From: an uncultured Alphaproteobacteria bacterium
GTDB lineage: Bacteria; Pseudomonadota; Alphaproteobacteria; Rs-D84
Direction: 5' to 3'
Length of the DNA: 64,000 nt
NCBI GenBank assembly: GCA_905233975.1
Contig: CAJOGD010000007.1
Location: forward strand, 1 to 64,000
Part shown: piece by piece, positions 1 to 9,112 of the stretch
How positions within the stretch are numbered: position 1 is the stretch's first letter
Layout: each line of letters opens with the position of its first letter
Program-made: the position numbers and the translations under genes
The notes under the pieces: generated by a model
Told to the model about the DNA's origin: nothing
What the model saw: the letters and a program-made list of their open reading frames with translations, nothing else
Database searches by the model: none

Positions 1-339
1 ACTCGTTCCGGTATAAGTGACGGCGGTGTGGTCATTGATTGGGGCGATATCGTCCTGTTTCGTGGCCAGTTTAGTATTCACACCACCAACCATGGGCAGT
101 GATGTGTCGGACGTGTTGGTTCCCAAATCAGATTTAACTGTGCGTTTTTGAACATCGCCGGCCGAATCGGTATATTCCATGGCTTTGTTTTGTTCCGCGG
201 TAAATTTATTTTGTCGTGTGTCCAATTCATGTTCGACATATTTCAACGACGTCGCCGTTTTGCGGTCCGCGGCTTCTTCGGCCACCGCCGGCAATATTGC
301 CGCGAACAACCCGAACAACAAAAACTTTTTCAACTGCAT
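1..339 (-). CDS. Secreted/surface protein, partial (N-terminus only, runs off window start); paralogue of the 5272-6402 gene
   Basis: Reverse-strand reading from ATG at 339: MQLKKFLLFGLFAAILPAVAEEAADRKTATSLKYVEHELDTRQNKFTAEQNKAMEYTDSAGDVQKR..., almost identical to the N-terminus of the ORF at 5272-6402; signal peptide. Confidence 0.85.
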   Translation of the reverse strand, partial: MQLKKFLLFGLFAAILPAVAEEAADRKTATSLKYVEHELDTRQNKFTAEQNKAMEYTDSAGDVQKRTVKSDLGTNTSDTSLPMVGGVNTKLATKQDDIAPINDHTAVTYTGTS

Positions 340-491
340 TTAACTCTCCTTTCTCTTTTTTTCCGTCATCCCGCGCTTGACGCGGGATCTCCTAAGTGTT
401 GCAGAGACTCAATCCGCGACGGTTCCGACGGGATTCCGGTTCCTGTCTCGCCGTAGCCTTGGCGTAGGCGGATTCGCCGGAATGACGGTAT

Positions 492-714
492 TAAAAACCA
501 CCGCAATGGAAACACGCGGTCGGGGTGGTAGAAAATCATCCATATCAGTGATTCCGGTGGTCTTTTGCCAAGGCATTATAACCACAGGCACCCCAACGCT
601 GGGGTAAAAATCTATAACGGTGCAAAACACGAATGGAAATTACGTGGATTACGATGCTTTGCACCGGATACGGACGGGCCTTCTACAGCCCCGAACCAAG
701 TTCCCACTTGGTCC
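492..714 (-). ncRNA. Candidate structured small RNA, copy 1
   Basis: TTGACC-18 nt-TATCAT promoter upstream; GTGGGAACTTGGTTCGGGGCTGTAG block shared with copy 2; helices with compensatory changes versus copy 2; GC-rich stem plus U-tract at the 3' end. Confidence 0.55.
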
Positions 715-720
715 ACATGC

Positions 721-750
721 ATGATAACAAAAAAACTGGAATTCGGTCAA
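721..750 (-). promoter_or_regulatory. Sigma70-type promoter for ncRNA copy 1
   Basis: Reverse strand TTGACC (750-745), 18-nt spacer, TATCAT (726-721); same layout as copy 2. Confidence 0.6.
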
Positions 751-757
751 GTAGTTT

Positions 758-1153
758 TTATTTCGATTGACCGTTTATTTTATACAGGTGCCCCGCACGC
801 GGTCCAAACTTCATAACATTCATCAAATGCCCATACAGTTCGATTTCCGCGTGGCTAAGATTCGCGTACATAACACCGCGGGTATTATTTTTGTTCAGTG
901 CGGCGTGAATTTTTTTTGTTTTTTTATGAATAAAATTTCCTGTGGTGCAATCCAATTTTGCCGCAATCAGACACATCATGCTGGTTCGCTTTGCAAAAAA
1001 TTCAATAGCACGCGGGTTCAGAAAAATTGCCGCCATCATAAATTCGCCGGACGGATTCTGGGGACATACATCGGCCGTTAGACATTTTTCGTTTTCCCGT
1101 AAAATTTTTCCTTCTGCGGCGGTCATGCACGACATTCCGTATATGTTTTTCAT
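758..1153 (-). CDS. Hypothetical protein
   Basis: 131-aa ORF just upstream of the MerR-like gene, same strand; no family recognised. Confidence 0.5.
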   Translation of the reverse strand: MKNIYGMSCMTAAEGKILRENEKCLTADVCPQNPSGEFMMAAIFLNPRAIEFFAKRTSMMCLIAAKLDCTTGNFIHKKTKKIHAALNKNNTRGVMYANLSHAEIELYGHLMNVMKFGPRAGHLYKINGQSK

Positions 1154-1166
1154 GCGGTGTTCCCTT

Positions 1167-1595
1167 TTAATTCAACAATTCGCGCGCCTGTTTCAACAGC
1201 CCAACCGCGGAATCAAGTTTTGCCCGGTCAATCGCGGCCACGCCCGTTGGGCGTTCGGGCTTAAACGCGTCATAGATTGGCGTTGCCGTCGGGCGCGGTT
1301 CGATATCCGCGGGCTTTATAGAAATCGGTTTTTGCGCGCGCGCGACCGTTTCGGAAAATTCCCCATTGCGAATCAGTTTTTTTACGCCCGCAATCGTCAT
1401 GCCGCGGTTATACAATAAATCTTGGATAGTGCGCAGGCGCGCCACCATTTCGGCACGATAATACCGCCGGCCGCCCGCACCCGCCACCGGGCGCACAACG
1501 GTTGGGAATTGCTTTTCCCAATAACGCAGCGTATATGCCGGAATCCCAAGTTCTTGGGATACGGTATTTATCGGTGCAAAATATTCGTTATCCAT
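1167..1595 (-). CDS. MerR family transcriptional regulator
   Basis: [36 protein letters not shown]...[35 protein letters not shown]; start overlaps the end of gyrA by 8 nt. Confidence 0.85.
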   Translation of the reverse strand: MDNEYFAPINTVSQELGIPAYTLRYWEKQFPTVVRPVAGAGGRRYYRAEMVARLRTIQDLLYNRGMTIAGVKKLIRNGEFSETVARAQKPISIKPADIEPRPTATPIYDAFKPERPTGVAAIDRAKLDSAVGLLKQARELLN

Positions 1596-4320
1596 TGTTT
1601 TCTTCCGCGTTTTCGGTGTCGTCGGCGCCGTCCGATTCAATAGATATTGCCGACATAACCTTTTCATTTTCCGCCGTCCGGAACAGCGTCACACCGGCGG
1701 TGCTGCGTCCGGCGATTCTAATATCCGATGCCGGCGTGCGAATAATTTTTCCGCCGTCCGTCACCATGATAATATCGTTGTCCGGTCCAACCGGGAACGA
1801 TCCCGCGACCGCCGTATTTTTCCCACCAAGTTTGATGTTTGTAAATCCGCCACCGCCACGATGCGTAAGGCGATATTCATACGAACTTGTGCGCTTTCCA
1901 AATCCATTTTCAGATATTGTTAATATGAATTCTTCTTTTGCCGCCATTTCCGCCATTTTCGCGTCGTCCAAAACAAGCGTTGTTGTTTCTTCTTCGGCAT
2001 CAGATTCTTCTTCGATACCGGTTGCGGCACGCCGCGCGGCGCGACTTTGTTTCACATACGCCGCACGCACCGCGGAATCAGATTCACCGCGATTCAGCAT
2101 TGACATTCCGATAATGCGGTCATCGCGTCCAAGTGTTATGCCGCGCACGCCCGTTGAATTGCGCCCGGCGAATATACGAATTTCCGGAACCGGAAAACGA
2201 ATGCAACGCCCGCGATATGTCGCCAAAAATACATCTTGATCTTCGGTGCAGGGCAGGACGGAAACCAAACTATCGCCGTCGTCCAACTTCATCGCGATTT
2301 TTCCATTCGCGCGAATCGAATCAAAGTCCGCAATACGATTGCGACGCACCGTTCCCGACGCCGTCACGAACATAAGGAAGTGTTCGCGACCCGATTCCCG
2401 TATCGCCGCCGCATCTTCTTCGGACACCGGCAAAATCGCGGTAATCGTTTCGTTTTCCGCAAGTGGCAACAGGTTGACCAACGGCCGTCCCTTGGCCGCG
2501 GCCGCCGCCTCTGGCAATTTATATGTTTTTAATTTATAGCAGAGCCCGCGGGACGAGAAGAACAACAGCGGCGTGTGCGTGTTCGCAACGAAAACCTGAA
2601 CCACATAATCGTCGTCCTTGGTTGACATTGCGTTGCGTCCTTTGCCACCGCGCTTTTGCGCACGATATGTATCCAGTGAAACGCGTTTGATATACCCGGT
2701 ATTAGAAACGGTCACAACCATATCTTCGCGGGCGATTAAATCTTCGATATCAATATCGATTTCCGCATCAGATATTTCCGTCCGACGTGGCGACGCCCAA
2801 TTATCGCGCACCGCCGCCGTTTCTTCACGAATAATTTGCACAATGCGTTCGTGCGACGCCAATATATCCAACAAATCGCGAATCTGCGCGCCCAGTTCCA
2901 CCAAATCCGCATGCAACTTGTCGCGTTCAAGGCCCGTCAGCCGATGCAACTGTAATTCCAAAATTGCGCGCGCCTGGTCTTCGGACATATAGAACATGCC
3001 GTCCTTGTACTCCGTATTTGGGTCGTCAATAAGTTGAATATAGTTTTCAATATCTGATGCCCGCCACCCGCGCGATACTAATGCGATACGCGCTTCCTCT
3101 GGGTTTGCGGACGTTTTAATAAGTTCGATAACTTCGTCCAAGTTTCCAACCGCCACCGACAGGCCAAGTAAAGTGTGCGCCCGATTGCGCGCCTTGTTCA
3201 GGTCAAATATGGTGCGGCGACGAATTACTTCCTCGCGGAATTCAATGAACGCGTCCAACACGCCACGAACGTTGAACAGCATTGGCCGCCCGCGATTCAG
3301 CGCCATCATATTCACCGGGAAATTCGTTTGCATTTCCGTATATTGGAACAGATGATTCAACACAACGTCCGGAATCGCGTCGCGTTTCAGTTCGATAACG
3401 ATGCGCAAACCTTCCTTGGACGATTCATCGCGGATTTCAGAAATTCCTTCTATCTTTTTATCTTTGGCAAGTTCGGCGATTTTGATAATCATCTGCGCCT
3501 TGTTCACCTGGTACGGAATCTCGTCAACAACAATGGCCTCGTGATCATGGAATTTTTCAACATGCGTTTTCGCGCGAACAATTATCGAACCGCGCCCGGT
3601 CGTGTGCGCCTTGTACGCGCCGGCACGACCCATGATGACCGCGCCCGTCGGAAAGTCCGGGCCGGGGATAATGCCAAACAATTCATCGTCGGAAATTTCA
3701 CGATTATCCAAAATTGCCAAAATACCATTGCAAATTTCACCAAGGTTATACGTCGGCACATTTGTTGCCATACCAACCGCAATACCCGAACCGCCATTCA
3801 CAAGGAAATTCGGAAACTTGGTCGGCAAAACAACCGGCTCTTGCAGCGTGCCGTCAAAGTTCGGTTGCCAATCGACGGTGTCTTTGTCCATGTCTTCCAT
3901 GAGTGACGCACCAAGTTTAGAAAGTCGTGCCTCGGTATAACGCATGGCCGCGGCCTTGTCCCCGTCGCGCGAACCGAAATTACCCTGACCTTGGACCAGC
4001 ATTTCACCCATAGAGAAATCTTGGCCCATGCGGACCATGGCTTCGTATATCGAACTATCGCCATGCGGGTGATATTTACCCATAACATCACCGACAATAC
4101 GCGCAGATTTCACCGTTGGTTTGGTCGCCGGCGCGACATCGTTCATAACATATAAAATACGGCGATGCACCGGTTTGCAACCATCGCGAACATCAGGCAA
4201 CGCGCGGTCCACAATGACCGACATGGCATAGTCCAAAAAACTTGACCGCATTTCGTGTTCAATCGAAGACTGTGGAACTTTGATTGTGTTTATTTCATTT
4301 GTATTTTCTATTTCTGACAT
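1588..4320 (-). CDS. gyrA: DNA gyrase subunit A
   Basis: Catalytic region [46 protein letters not shown], GyrA-box-like AQKRGGKGR, beta-pinwheel repeats. Confidence 0.97.
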   Translation of the reverse strand: MSEIENTNEINTIKVPQSSIEHEMRSSFLDYAMSVIVDRALPDVRDGCKPVHRRILYVMNDVAPATKPTVKSARIVGDVMGKYHPHGDSSIYEAMVRMGQDFSMGEMLVQGQGNFGSRDGDKAAAMRYTEARLSKLGASLMEDMDKDTVDWQPNFDGTLQEPVVLPTKFPNFLVNGGSGIAVGMATNVPTYNLGEICNGILAILDNREISDDELFGIIPGPDFPTGAVIMGRAGAYKAHTTGRGSIIVRAKTHVEKFHDHEAIVVDEIPYQVNKAQMIIKIAELAKDKKIEGISEIRDESSKEGLRIVIELKRDAIPDVVLNHLFQYTEMQTNFPVNMMALNRGRPMLFNVRGVLDAFIEFREEVIRRRTIFDLNKARNRAHTLLGLSVAVGNLDEVIELIKTSANPEEARIALVSRGWRASDIENYIQLIDDPNTEYKDGMFYMSEDQARAILELQLHRLTGLERDKLHADLVELGAQIRDLLDILASHERIVQIIREETAAVRDNWASPRRTEISDAEIDIDIEDLIAREDMVVTVSNTGYIKRVSLDTYRAQKRGGKGRNAMSTKDDDYVVQVFVANTHTPLLFFSSRGLCYKLKTYKLPEAAAAAKGRPLVNLLPLAENETITAILPVSEEDAAAIRESGREHFLMFVTASGTVRRNRIADFDSIRANGKIAMKLDDGDSLVSVLPCTEDQDVFLATYRGRCIRFPVPEIRIFAGRNSTGVRGITLGRDDRIIGMSMLNRGESDSAVRAAYVKQSRAARRAATGIEEESDAEEETTTLVLDDAKMAEMAAKEEFILTISENGFGKRTSSYEYRLTHRGGGGFTNIKLGGKNTAVAGSFPVGPDNDIIMVTDGGKIIRTPASDIRIAGRSTAGVTLFRTAENEKVMSAISIESDGADDTENAEENNG

Positions 4321-4463
4321 GACTTAACTTTCCTTAATGTTTTTAACACAGAAAACATAGCAAATTTTTGCACCGCGGGTCAAGGGATAAAGCAAAAACC
4401 GCATTATAAAAAAATATTGACAAATATCGGTCGTGTGCTATGATTTCGGCCAAAGGATAACGA

Positions 4464-4886
4464 ATGCGACGGAAAAGATATAGAAGACACTATCCCGATA
4501 GAGATACCCGGCATGCCGACTACACAGAGGTATATTTGTGCTTTGACGGCAACAACCTGATGGGTGGGTTGCGCAAAAAACTTGGCAACATACCGACCGA
4601 TCAAACAAATTCGTATTTGGAACAATTGGAATCTTTTGTGCCACAATCCGGGGCGTGCATGCGGTATCATTTCTATTTTGTTTTGCATTCGCACCCGTTC
4701 AAGGCAAAGGGCAAAATGTGGCAAAAGAAAACTTTATACATAATACCCACCAATACACAGTCTGAAAATGTAAAATTCCTGTGTGGTGCGAAAAATTGTC
4801 GCCAATGCCTGGGCAATATTCCATACAAATGCATGGATCCGTTTGTTCAGACAAATATCATTGGGTTTTTTAGTAAAACAAAATAA
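4464..4886 (+). CDS. Hypothetical protein
   Basis: 140-aa ORF with no strong competing ORF. Confidence 0.45.
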   Translation: MRRKRYRRHYPDRDTRHADYTEVYLCFDGNNLMGGLRKKLGNIPTDQTNSYLEQLESFVPQSGACMRYHFYFVLHSHPFKAKGKMWQKKTLYIIPTNTQSENVKFLCGAKNCRQCLGNIPYKCMDPFVQTNIIGFFSKTK

Positions 4887-4898
4887 AAAGGATAAGAA

Positions 4899-5012
4899 AT
4901 GCATTTATTTTTGCCGGCGTACAGTGTTGTTGCGAACTTTTTCTGTATATTGTTTTGTTGGCACTTGGTTGTGTTGGCATTGGAAAAGTTGGGAATTGTA
5001 AAAAGTAAATAA
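4899..5012 (+). CDS. Small membrane protein candidate (37 aa)
   Basis: MHLFLPAYSVVANFFCILFCWHLVVLALEKLGIVKSK preceded by aaaaggataag; below the ORF-track length limit. Confidence 0.4.
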   Translation: MHLFLPAYSVVANFFCILFCWHLVVLALEKLGIVKSK

Positions 5013-5067
5013 AATATTTGCTTTTTTGTAAAAGGTATGATTAAATATACGCACAAAAGGATTTGAA

Positions 5068-5220
5068 ATGGCAACAAAAAGAACTTATCAACCGTCAAAA
5101 ACACGTCGTATTCGCACGCATGGTTTTCGCGCGCGCATGGCGACCAAATCTGGACGTGATGTGTTGAATCGCCGCCGCGCAACGGGTCGTAAAAGAATCG
5201 CGGTTGCGGCCGAAAATTAA
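5068..5220 (+). CDS. rpmH: 50S ribosomal protein L34
   Basis: [50 protein letters not shown]; canonical L34, absent from the ORF track. Confidence 0.96.
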   Translation: MATKRTYQPSKTRRIRTHGFRARMATKSGRDVLNRRRATGRKRIAVAAEN

Positions 5221-5247
5221 AAAATCGCCAAATGGCGATTTTTTTAA
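5221..5247 (+). terminator. Rho-independent terminator after rpmH
   Basis: AAAATCGCC-AAAT-GGCGATTTTTTT. Confidence 0.8.
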
Positions 5248-5271
5248 TGTGCACATATGTTATTTAATGTT

Positions 5272-6402
5272 TTATTGATTCTGTGGGATATATACATTCA
5301 ATGCCGGTCCGGCGATGAAGTTTGTATTGGACGGAATACTGGGGAAGAATTGGCGCGATACCGTATCGTACATTCCGACCGCTGTGCCATGCTGCGCTGG
5401 TACAAAATTACGAACAAGCGAACCGTTTTCCCAAATACTGAAATTATAAATCCGGCCTTGTAAATAGTTGGTATTATTATAAACACTGATTGCTCCAAGC
5501 CATATGTTTGATGTTGCATTGAATGCACTTGGGGTGTTGGTATATGTAAAAACATTGTCACCAATATATATTCCCGTATCATCTAACCTGATACTTATTT
5601 TTGTTTCGCGCGCAAACGATTGTGGTATAATTTGCGGTGTGAAAGCCGTAGGCCCGAAAACACTCGCAGAATTAACAGACCCTGATGGAACATACATTCT
5701 AAAATTCTTGCCAGAATCATATGAACCAAAAACCTGACCAACGAAATTGGTGTTTATATAAAAGTCGCCTTCGACCTTTGTTTTATTTGAAGCCTTGACT
5801 CCAGTATCAATGTACTGATGCCCGTCGGCCCGAATGTATTCCAATTCTGTATATCCGTCTGGCAATTCATTGCCAACGGTATTATGTATCGTATAGAGCC
5901 AACAAAGGTTTGTGTTGGGGTCGAGGTTATCTTCCCTGCATTTAAATTCGCTATCAAGACCATTCTTTAATGCGGCGTTAAATGTTTTTGCGTCGATTAA
6001 ATTGTCGGATTGGTCGGCATACGATTCGGTTGTTTGATAAATTCCCTTTCGGCCGATACCGCCGGGTTGCCCAGTGTATGTGACCGCGGTGTGGTCGTTA
6101 ACCGCGGCGATGTCATCTTGCTTTTGATTTAATTTTGTATTCACACCACCAACCATGGGGAGTGATGTGTCGCTTGTACTGGTGCCCAGGTTTGATGTGA
6201 CGGCGCGTTTTTGCACGTCCCCGGCCGAATCGGTGTATTCCATGGCTTTGTTTTGTTCCGCGGTAAATTTATTTTGTCGCGTACTAAGTTCATGTTCGAC
6301 ATATTTTAATGATGTTGCGGTTTTCCGATCCGCGGCTTCTTCCGCCACCGCCGGCAATATTGCCGCCATCAACCCGAACAATAAAAACTTTTTCAAAAAC
6401 AT
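5272..6402 (-). CDS. Secreted protein with C-terminal LamG/concanavalin-like domain
   Basis: Signal peptide MFLKKFLLFGLMAAILPAVAE; LPDGYTELEYIRADGHQYIDTGVKASNKTKVEGDFYI...WLGAISVYNNTNYLQGRIYNFSIWENGSLVRNFVPAQ resembles LamG-like repeats. Confidence 0.75.
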   Translation of the reverse strand: MFLKKFLLFGLMAAILPAVAEEAADRKTATSLKYVEHELSTRQNKFTAEQNKAMEYTDSAGDVQKRAVTSNLGTSTSDTSLPMVGGVNTKLNQKQDDIAAVNDHTAVTYTGQPGGIGRKGIYQTTESYADQSDNLIDAKTFNAALKNGLDSEFKCREDNLDPNTNLCWLYTIHNTVGNELPDGYTELEYIRADGHQYIDTGVKASNKTKVEGDFYINTNFVGQVFGSYDSGKNFRMYVPSGSVNSASVFGPTAFTPQIIPQSFARETKISIRLDDTGIYIGDNVFTYTNTPSAFNATSNIWLGAISVYNNTNYLQGRIYNFSIWENGSLVRNFVPAQHGTAVGMYDTVSRQFFPSIPSNTNFIAGPALNVYIPQNQ

Positions 6403-6563
6403 TTTTCTCCCCTTTTTCTCTTTTTCTCGTCATACCGCCGAAAGGCGGTATCTCCTCAGGCTTTCCTGAGAACTGGCCCGCGACGGTTTCGACGGGATTC
6501 CGCTTGGAATCACCCACAAAAAACGCTGCGCGTTTTTCGCGGGGGAATGACGGCACTAACCAC

Positions 6564-6794
6564 TAATAAAACTACCGCGGTGGAAATCACGCGGTCGGGG
6601 TGTTAGCAAATCATCTACAACAATGACCCCCATGGACTTCAGATATACTCCATAGGCACCCCAACGTGCGGGGCATATTGGAATAACGGCACAAAATATC
6701 GGAGATTTTGCGAATTTCACTACGCGGATTACGACATAATGTGCCGGTTGTAGATGGGCCTGCTACAGCCCCGAACCAAGTTCCCACTCGGCTC
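6564..6794 (-). ncRNA. Candidate structured small RNA, copy 2
   Basis: TTGACC-18 nt-TATAAT promoter; conserved GTGGGAACTTGGTTCGGGGCTGTAG; GGCACA/TGTGCC helix replaces GGTGCA/TGCACC of copy 1; ACCGCG...CGCGGT stem plus U-rich tail. Confidence 0.6.
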
Positions 6795-6800
6795 ACACCA

Positions 6801-6830
6801 ATTATAACAGAAATATTCGAATTTGGTCAA
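6801..6830 (-). promoter_or_regulatory. Sigma70-type promoter for ncRNA copy 2
   Basis: Reverse strand TTGACC (6830-6825), 18-nt spacer, TATAAT (6806-6801). Confidence 0.7.
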
Positions 6831-6835
6831 GAATA

Positions 6836-6865
6836 AAAACCGCCGGATTTCCGACGGTTTCTATT
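6836..6865 (-). terminator. Rho-independent terminator after murG
   Basis: Reverse strand AGAAACCGTCGGAAATCCGGCGGTTTTTA. Confidence 0.75.
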
Positions 6866-6883
6866 AATGTTCGTGGTTGTTAA

Positions 6884-7930
6884 TTATTTACTGACCGTAT
6901 CGGCGATTATTTGAACCGCGTCATTTTTTACCAACGACTTTTTCGCCATCTTGTCCAATCGCGCGGGATTTTCAAATAAATCGGAAAGTGTCGCCGACAA
7001 CCATTTTTCGGTGAACTTTTTTTGTTCTATGGCGAAACCACCGCCCAATTTTTCATAGTTTGCCGCGTTTGCCGCCTGGTCCGGATTGATGGCAAGTGGC
7101 ACGAATATCGCCGGCCGGCCAATGGTCATAAGTTCTATGACGGTGCTTGCGCCGCTGCGTCCGATTACCAAATCCGAATCAACGATTGCGCCCGCCATGT
7201 CGCGTATAAATGACAAAACGTTCGCGTGAATTTTGTTGTCGGCATAGAACTTTTGCAAACGCGCAACATTTTCCGGGCGTGTTTGGTGCGTGACGAAAAT
7301 CTTTTTGTTGCCCATCGCCGCAACCGCACGCGGAACAACGTCGTCCAAGATTTGTGCGCCCAATGATCCGCCGGTCACCAACAAATGCATTTTACCCGGC
7401 AGTGGTGCGCCCGCGTGCTCAATAAATTCGCGCCGCACCGGCAGGCCAGTATAAACAACGCGCGCGGCCGTATTCTTTGGAATGCCGGAAACATCGTGGA
7501 AACTTGTCATCAATGTTTTGACCCAACGCATAGTGAACCGATTCGCACGCCCGATTGCGCCGTTTTGTTCGTGCAAGAATGTCGGTATGTGCCAAACGTG
7601 CGCCGCAAACACCGCCGGCACAGACGCATAGCCACCAAACGCAACAACACGCGCGGGCCGCGAAATCGCGAATCGCAGAACCAGTGCCGCCGCCGAAACA
7701 CCAATTTTGAATAGTGCGATGGCCTGGTGCAATTTGCTTTTTGCGCCAACGCCCGCCGCCCAGATATGAACCTTTTTTGATCCCCGGGGCGCGCCGTCCG
7801 CAACCATTTTACGAACGCGACCATCACAAGAAATTATTATTTTATGCCCGCGCGTGGCAAGTTCTTCGGCCACCGCAAGTGCCGGGAATACATGCCCGCC
7901 GGTTCCACCTGTTGCAATCCATATTTTCAT
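6884..7930 (-). CDS. murG: UDP-N-acetylglucosamine--N-acetylmuramyl-(pentapeptide) pyrophosphoryl-undecaprenol GlcNAc transferase
   Basis: MKIWIATGGTGGHVFPALAVAEEL, FGGYASVPAVFAA, HEQNGAIGRANR, VTGGSLGAQ, RSGASTVIELMTIGRPAIFVPL. Confidence 0.96.
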   Translation of the reverse strand: MKIWIATGGTGGHVFPALAVAEELATRGHKIIISCDGRVRKMVADGAPRGSKKVHIWAAGVGAKSKLHQAIALFKIGVSAAALVLRFAISRPARVVAFGGYASVPAVFAAHVWHIPTFLHEQNGAIGRANRFTMRWVKTLMTSFHDVSGIPKNTAARVVYTGLPVRREFIEHAGAPLPGKMHLLVTGGSLGAQILDDVVPRAVAAMGNKKIFVTHQTRPENVARLQKFYADNKIHANVLSFIRDMAGAIVDSDLVIGRSGASTVIELMTIGRPAIFVPLAINPDQAANAANYEKLGGGFAIEQKKFTEKWLSATLSDLFENPARLDKMAKKSLVKNDAVQIIADTVSK

Positions 7931-7954
7931 TTTTTTACCTCCTTTGGTAAATTT

Positions 7955-9100
7955 TTAACCGCGCCATTTGTCTTCGCGTACAATCGCCAATATCATGCCG
8001 AACAGGAAACAAAATCCGACAAGCGAACTGCCCCCGTACGATATGAATGGCAGCGTCATACCCTTTGGCGCAAACAACCCCAGTGTAGATACAAGGTTTA
8101 TGCAACACTGAATCCCAAATAACGCCGCCGCGCCGCCGACCGCATAGAACACGAATTTGTCGCGTGCGGCCAATGCGTCACTGACCAATAATTTCAGAAC
8201 GTACACCAATAAACAAAGTAATATGACGGCCAATATCGCGCCCAAATCTTCAACAATTGCCGCATAGATAAAATCAGTGTGTGCGTCGGGCAATCCTTCT
8301 TTGACAAAGGCGTTGTCGCCGCTGCCAAAGAAACCGCCATGACTAATTGATTGGACCGATTGTGTGACCTGAAAATTTTCGCCACTGCCGGTGAGCAATG
8401 TGTTTATGCGCTTTTGGACATGGGGAACAATATAATATGCCAATGTCAAAACCCCACCGCCCGCGGCCACCATGCCACCAACCGCCAACCATGGTAATCC
8501 CGCAATCAACAGCATACAAATTAATACACCAAGGTAAAGCAAACTTGTGCCAACATCGGGGTGTTGGAAAATAATGGCCAATGCCGGAACAAACACCGCT
8601 ATATACAGCCACCAATTTAGCCCATGTAATTTCCATGCGTTCTTTGCAACAAAAAGTTTTTCGCCGAATCGCCGGTGCATTTCGGACAAAAACCATGCGG
8701 TCATTATGACGAATCCCGGCTTCATGATATCGGCCGGCAAAATGTTAAACAAATGCGGAATAACAATGAAACGATCAGAATTATTCAATCTGGTCGGCGC
8801 AACAAATGTAATCAAAAGCAACACCAAACAGATAACCACATCTATCGCAGACAGTTTCAATATAGTTTTTTTGTTTAATAAACTTACCCCAAATAAAGTT
8901 ATCAAACCGATTCCATAGAACGGCAATCCTTTTACAAAAAATCTGTACCATTCCCAGCCTTTTTGGTATGCAACAACACTGCCGGCGGAAACGGAAAAGA
9001 ACATGCCAACCAGCATCAATAACAAAACCATGTAAAGCAAGCGTCTATCGATTTCGAAAAACCAACTGGTAAGTTTACTTTCTTCTGTACGCTTAAACAT
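7955..9100 (-). CDS. ftsW: Cell division protein FtsW (SEDS family)
   Basis: FtsW/RodA topology, QHPDVGTSLLYLGV, HTDFIYAAIVEDLG, LPFISYGGSSLV; between mraY and murG. Confidence 0.92.
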   Translation of the reverse strand: MFKRTEESKLTSWFFEIDRRLLYMVLLLMLVGMFFSVSAGSVVAYQKGWEWYRFFVKGLPFYGIGLITLFGVSLLNKKTILKLSAIDVVICLVLLLITFVAPTRLNNSDRFIVIPHLFNILPADIMKPGFVIMTAWFLSEMHRRFGEKLFVAKNAWKLHGLNWWLYIAVFVPALAIIFQHPDVGTSLLYLGVLICMLLIAGLPWLAVGGMVAAGGGVLTLAYYIVPHVQKRINTLLTGSGENFQVTQSVQSISHGGFFGSGDNAFVKEGLPDAHTDFIYAAIVEDLGAILAVILLCLLVYVLKLLVSDALAARDKFVFYAVGGAAALFGIQCCINLVSTLGLFAPKGMTLPFISYGGSSLVGFCFLFGMILAIVREDKWRG

Positions 9101-9112
9101 CTGGCGTTTCCT

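Noticed and set aside
148-816. ORFs of 73-102 aa around the first sRNA copy
   Set aside because: They overlap the promoter, sRNA and palindromic repeat, and their frames are not conserved in the second copy.
3175-3906. Long ORFs antisense to gyrA, infB, nusA, lptD and uvrD-like genes
   Set aside because: Opposite strand encodes well-conserved proteins; these are shadow ORFs.
1588-4320. Quinolone-resistance change in GyrA
   Set aside because: The QRDR reads [14 protein letters not shown], with Ser at the position of E. coli S83; Glu at the position of D87 is likely natural variation, so no resistance claim.
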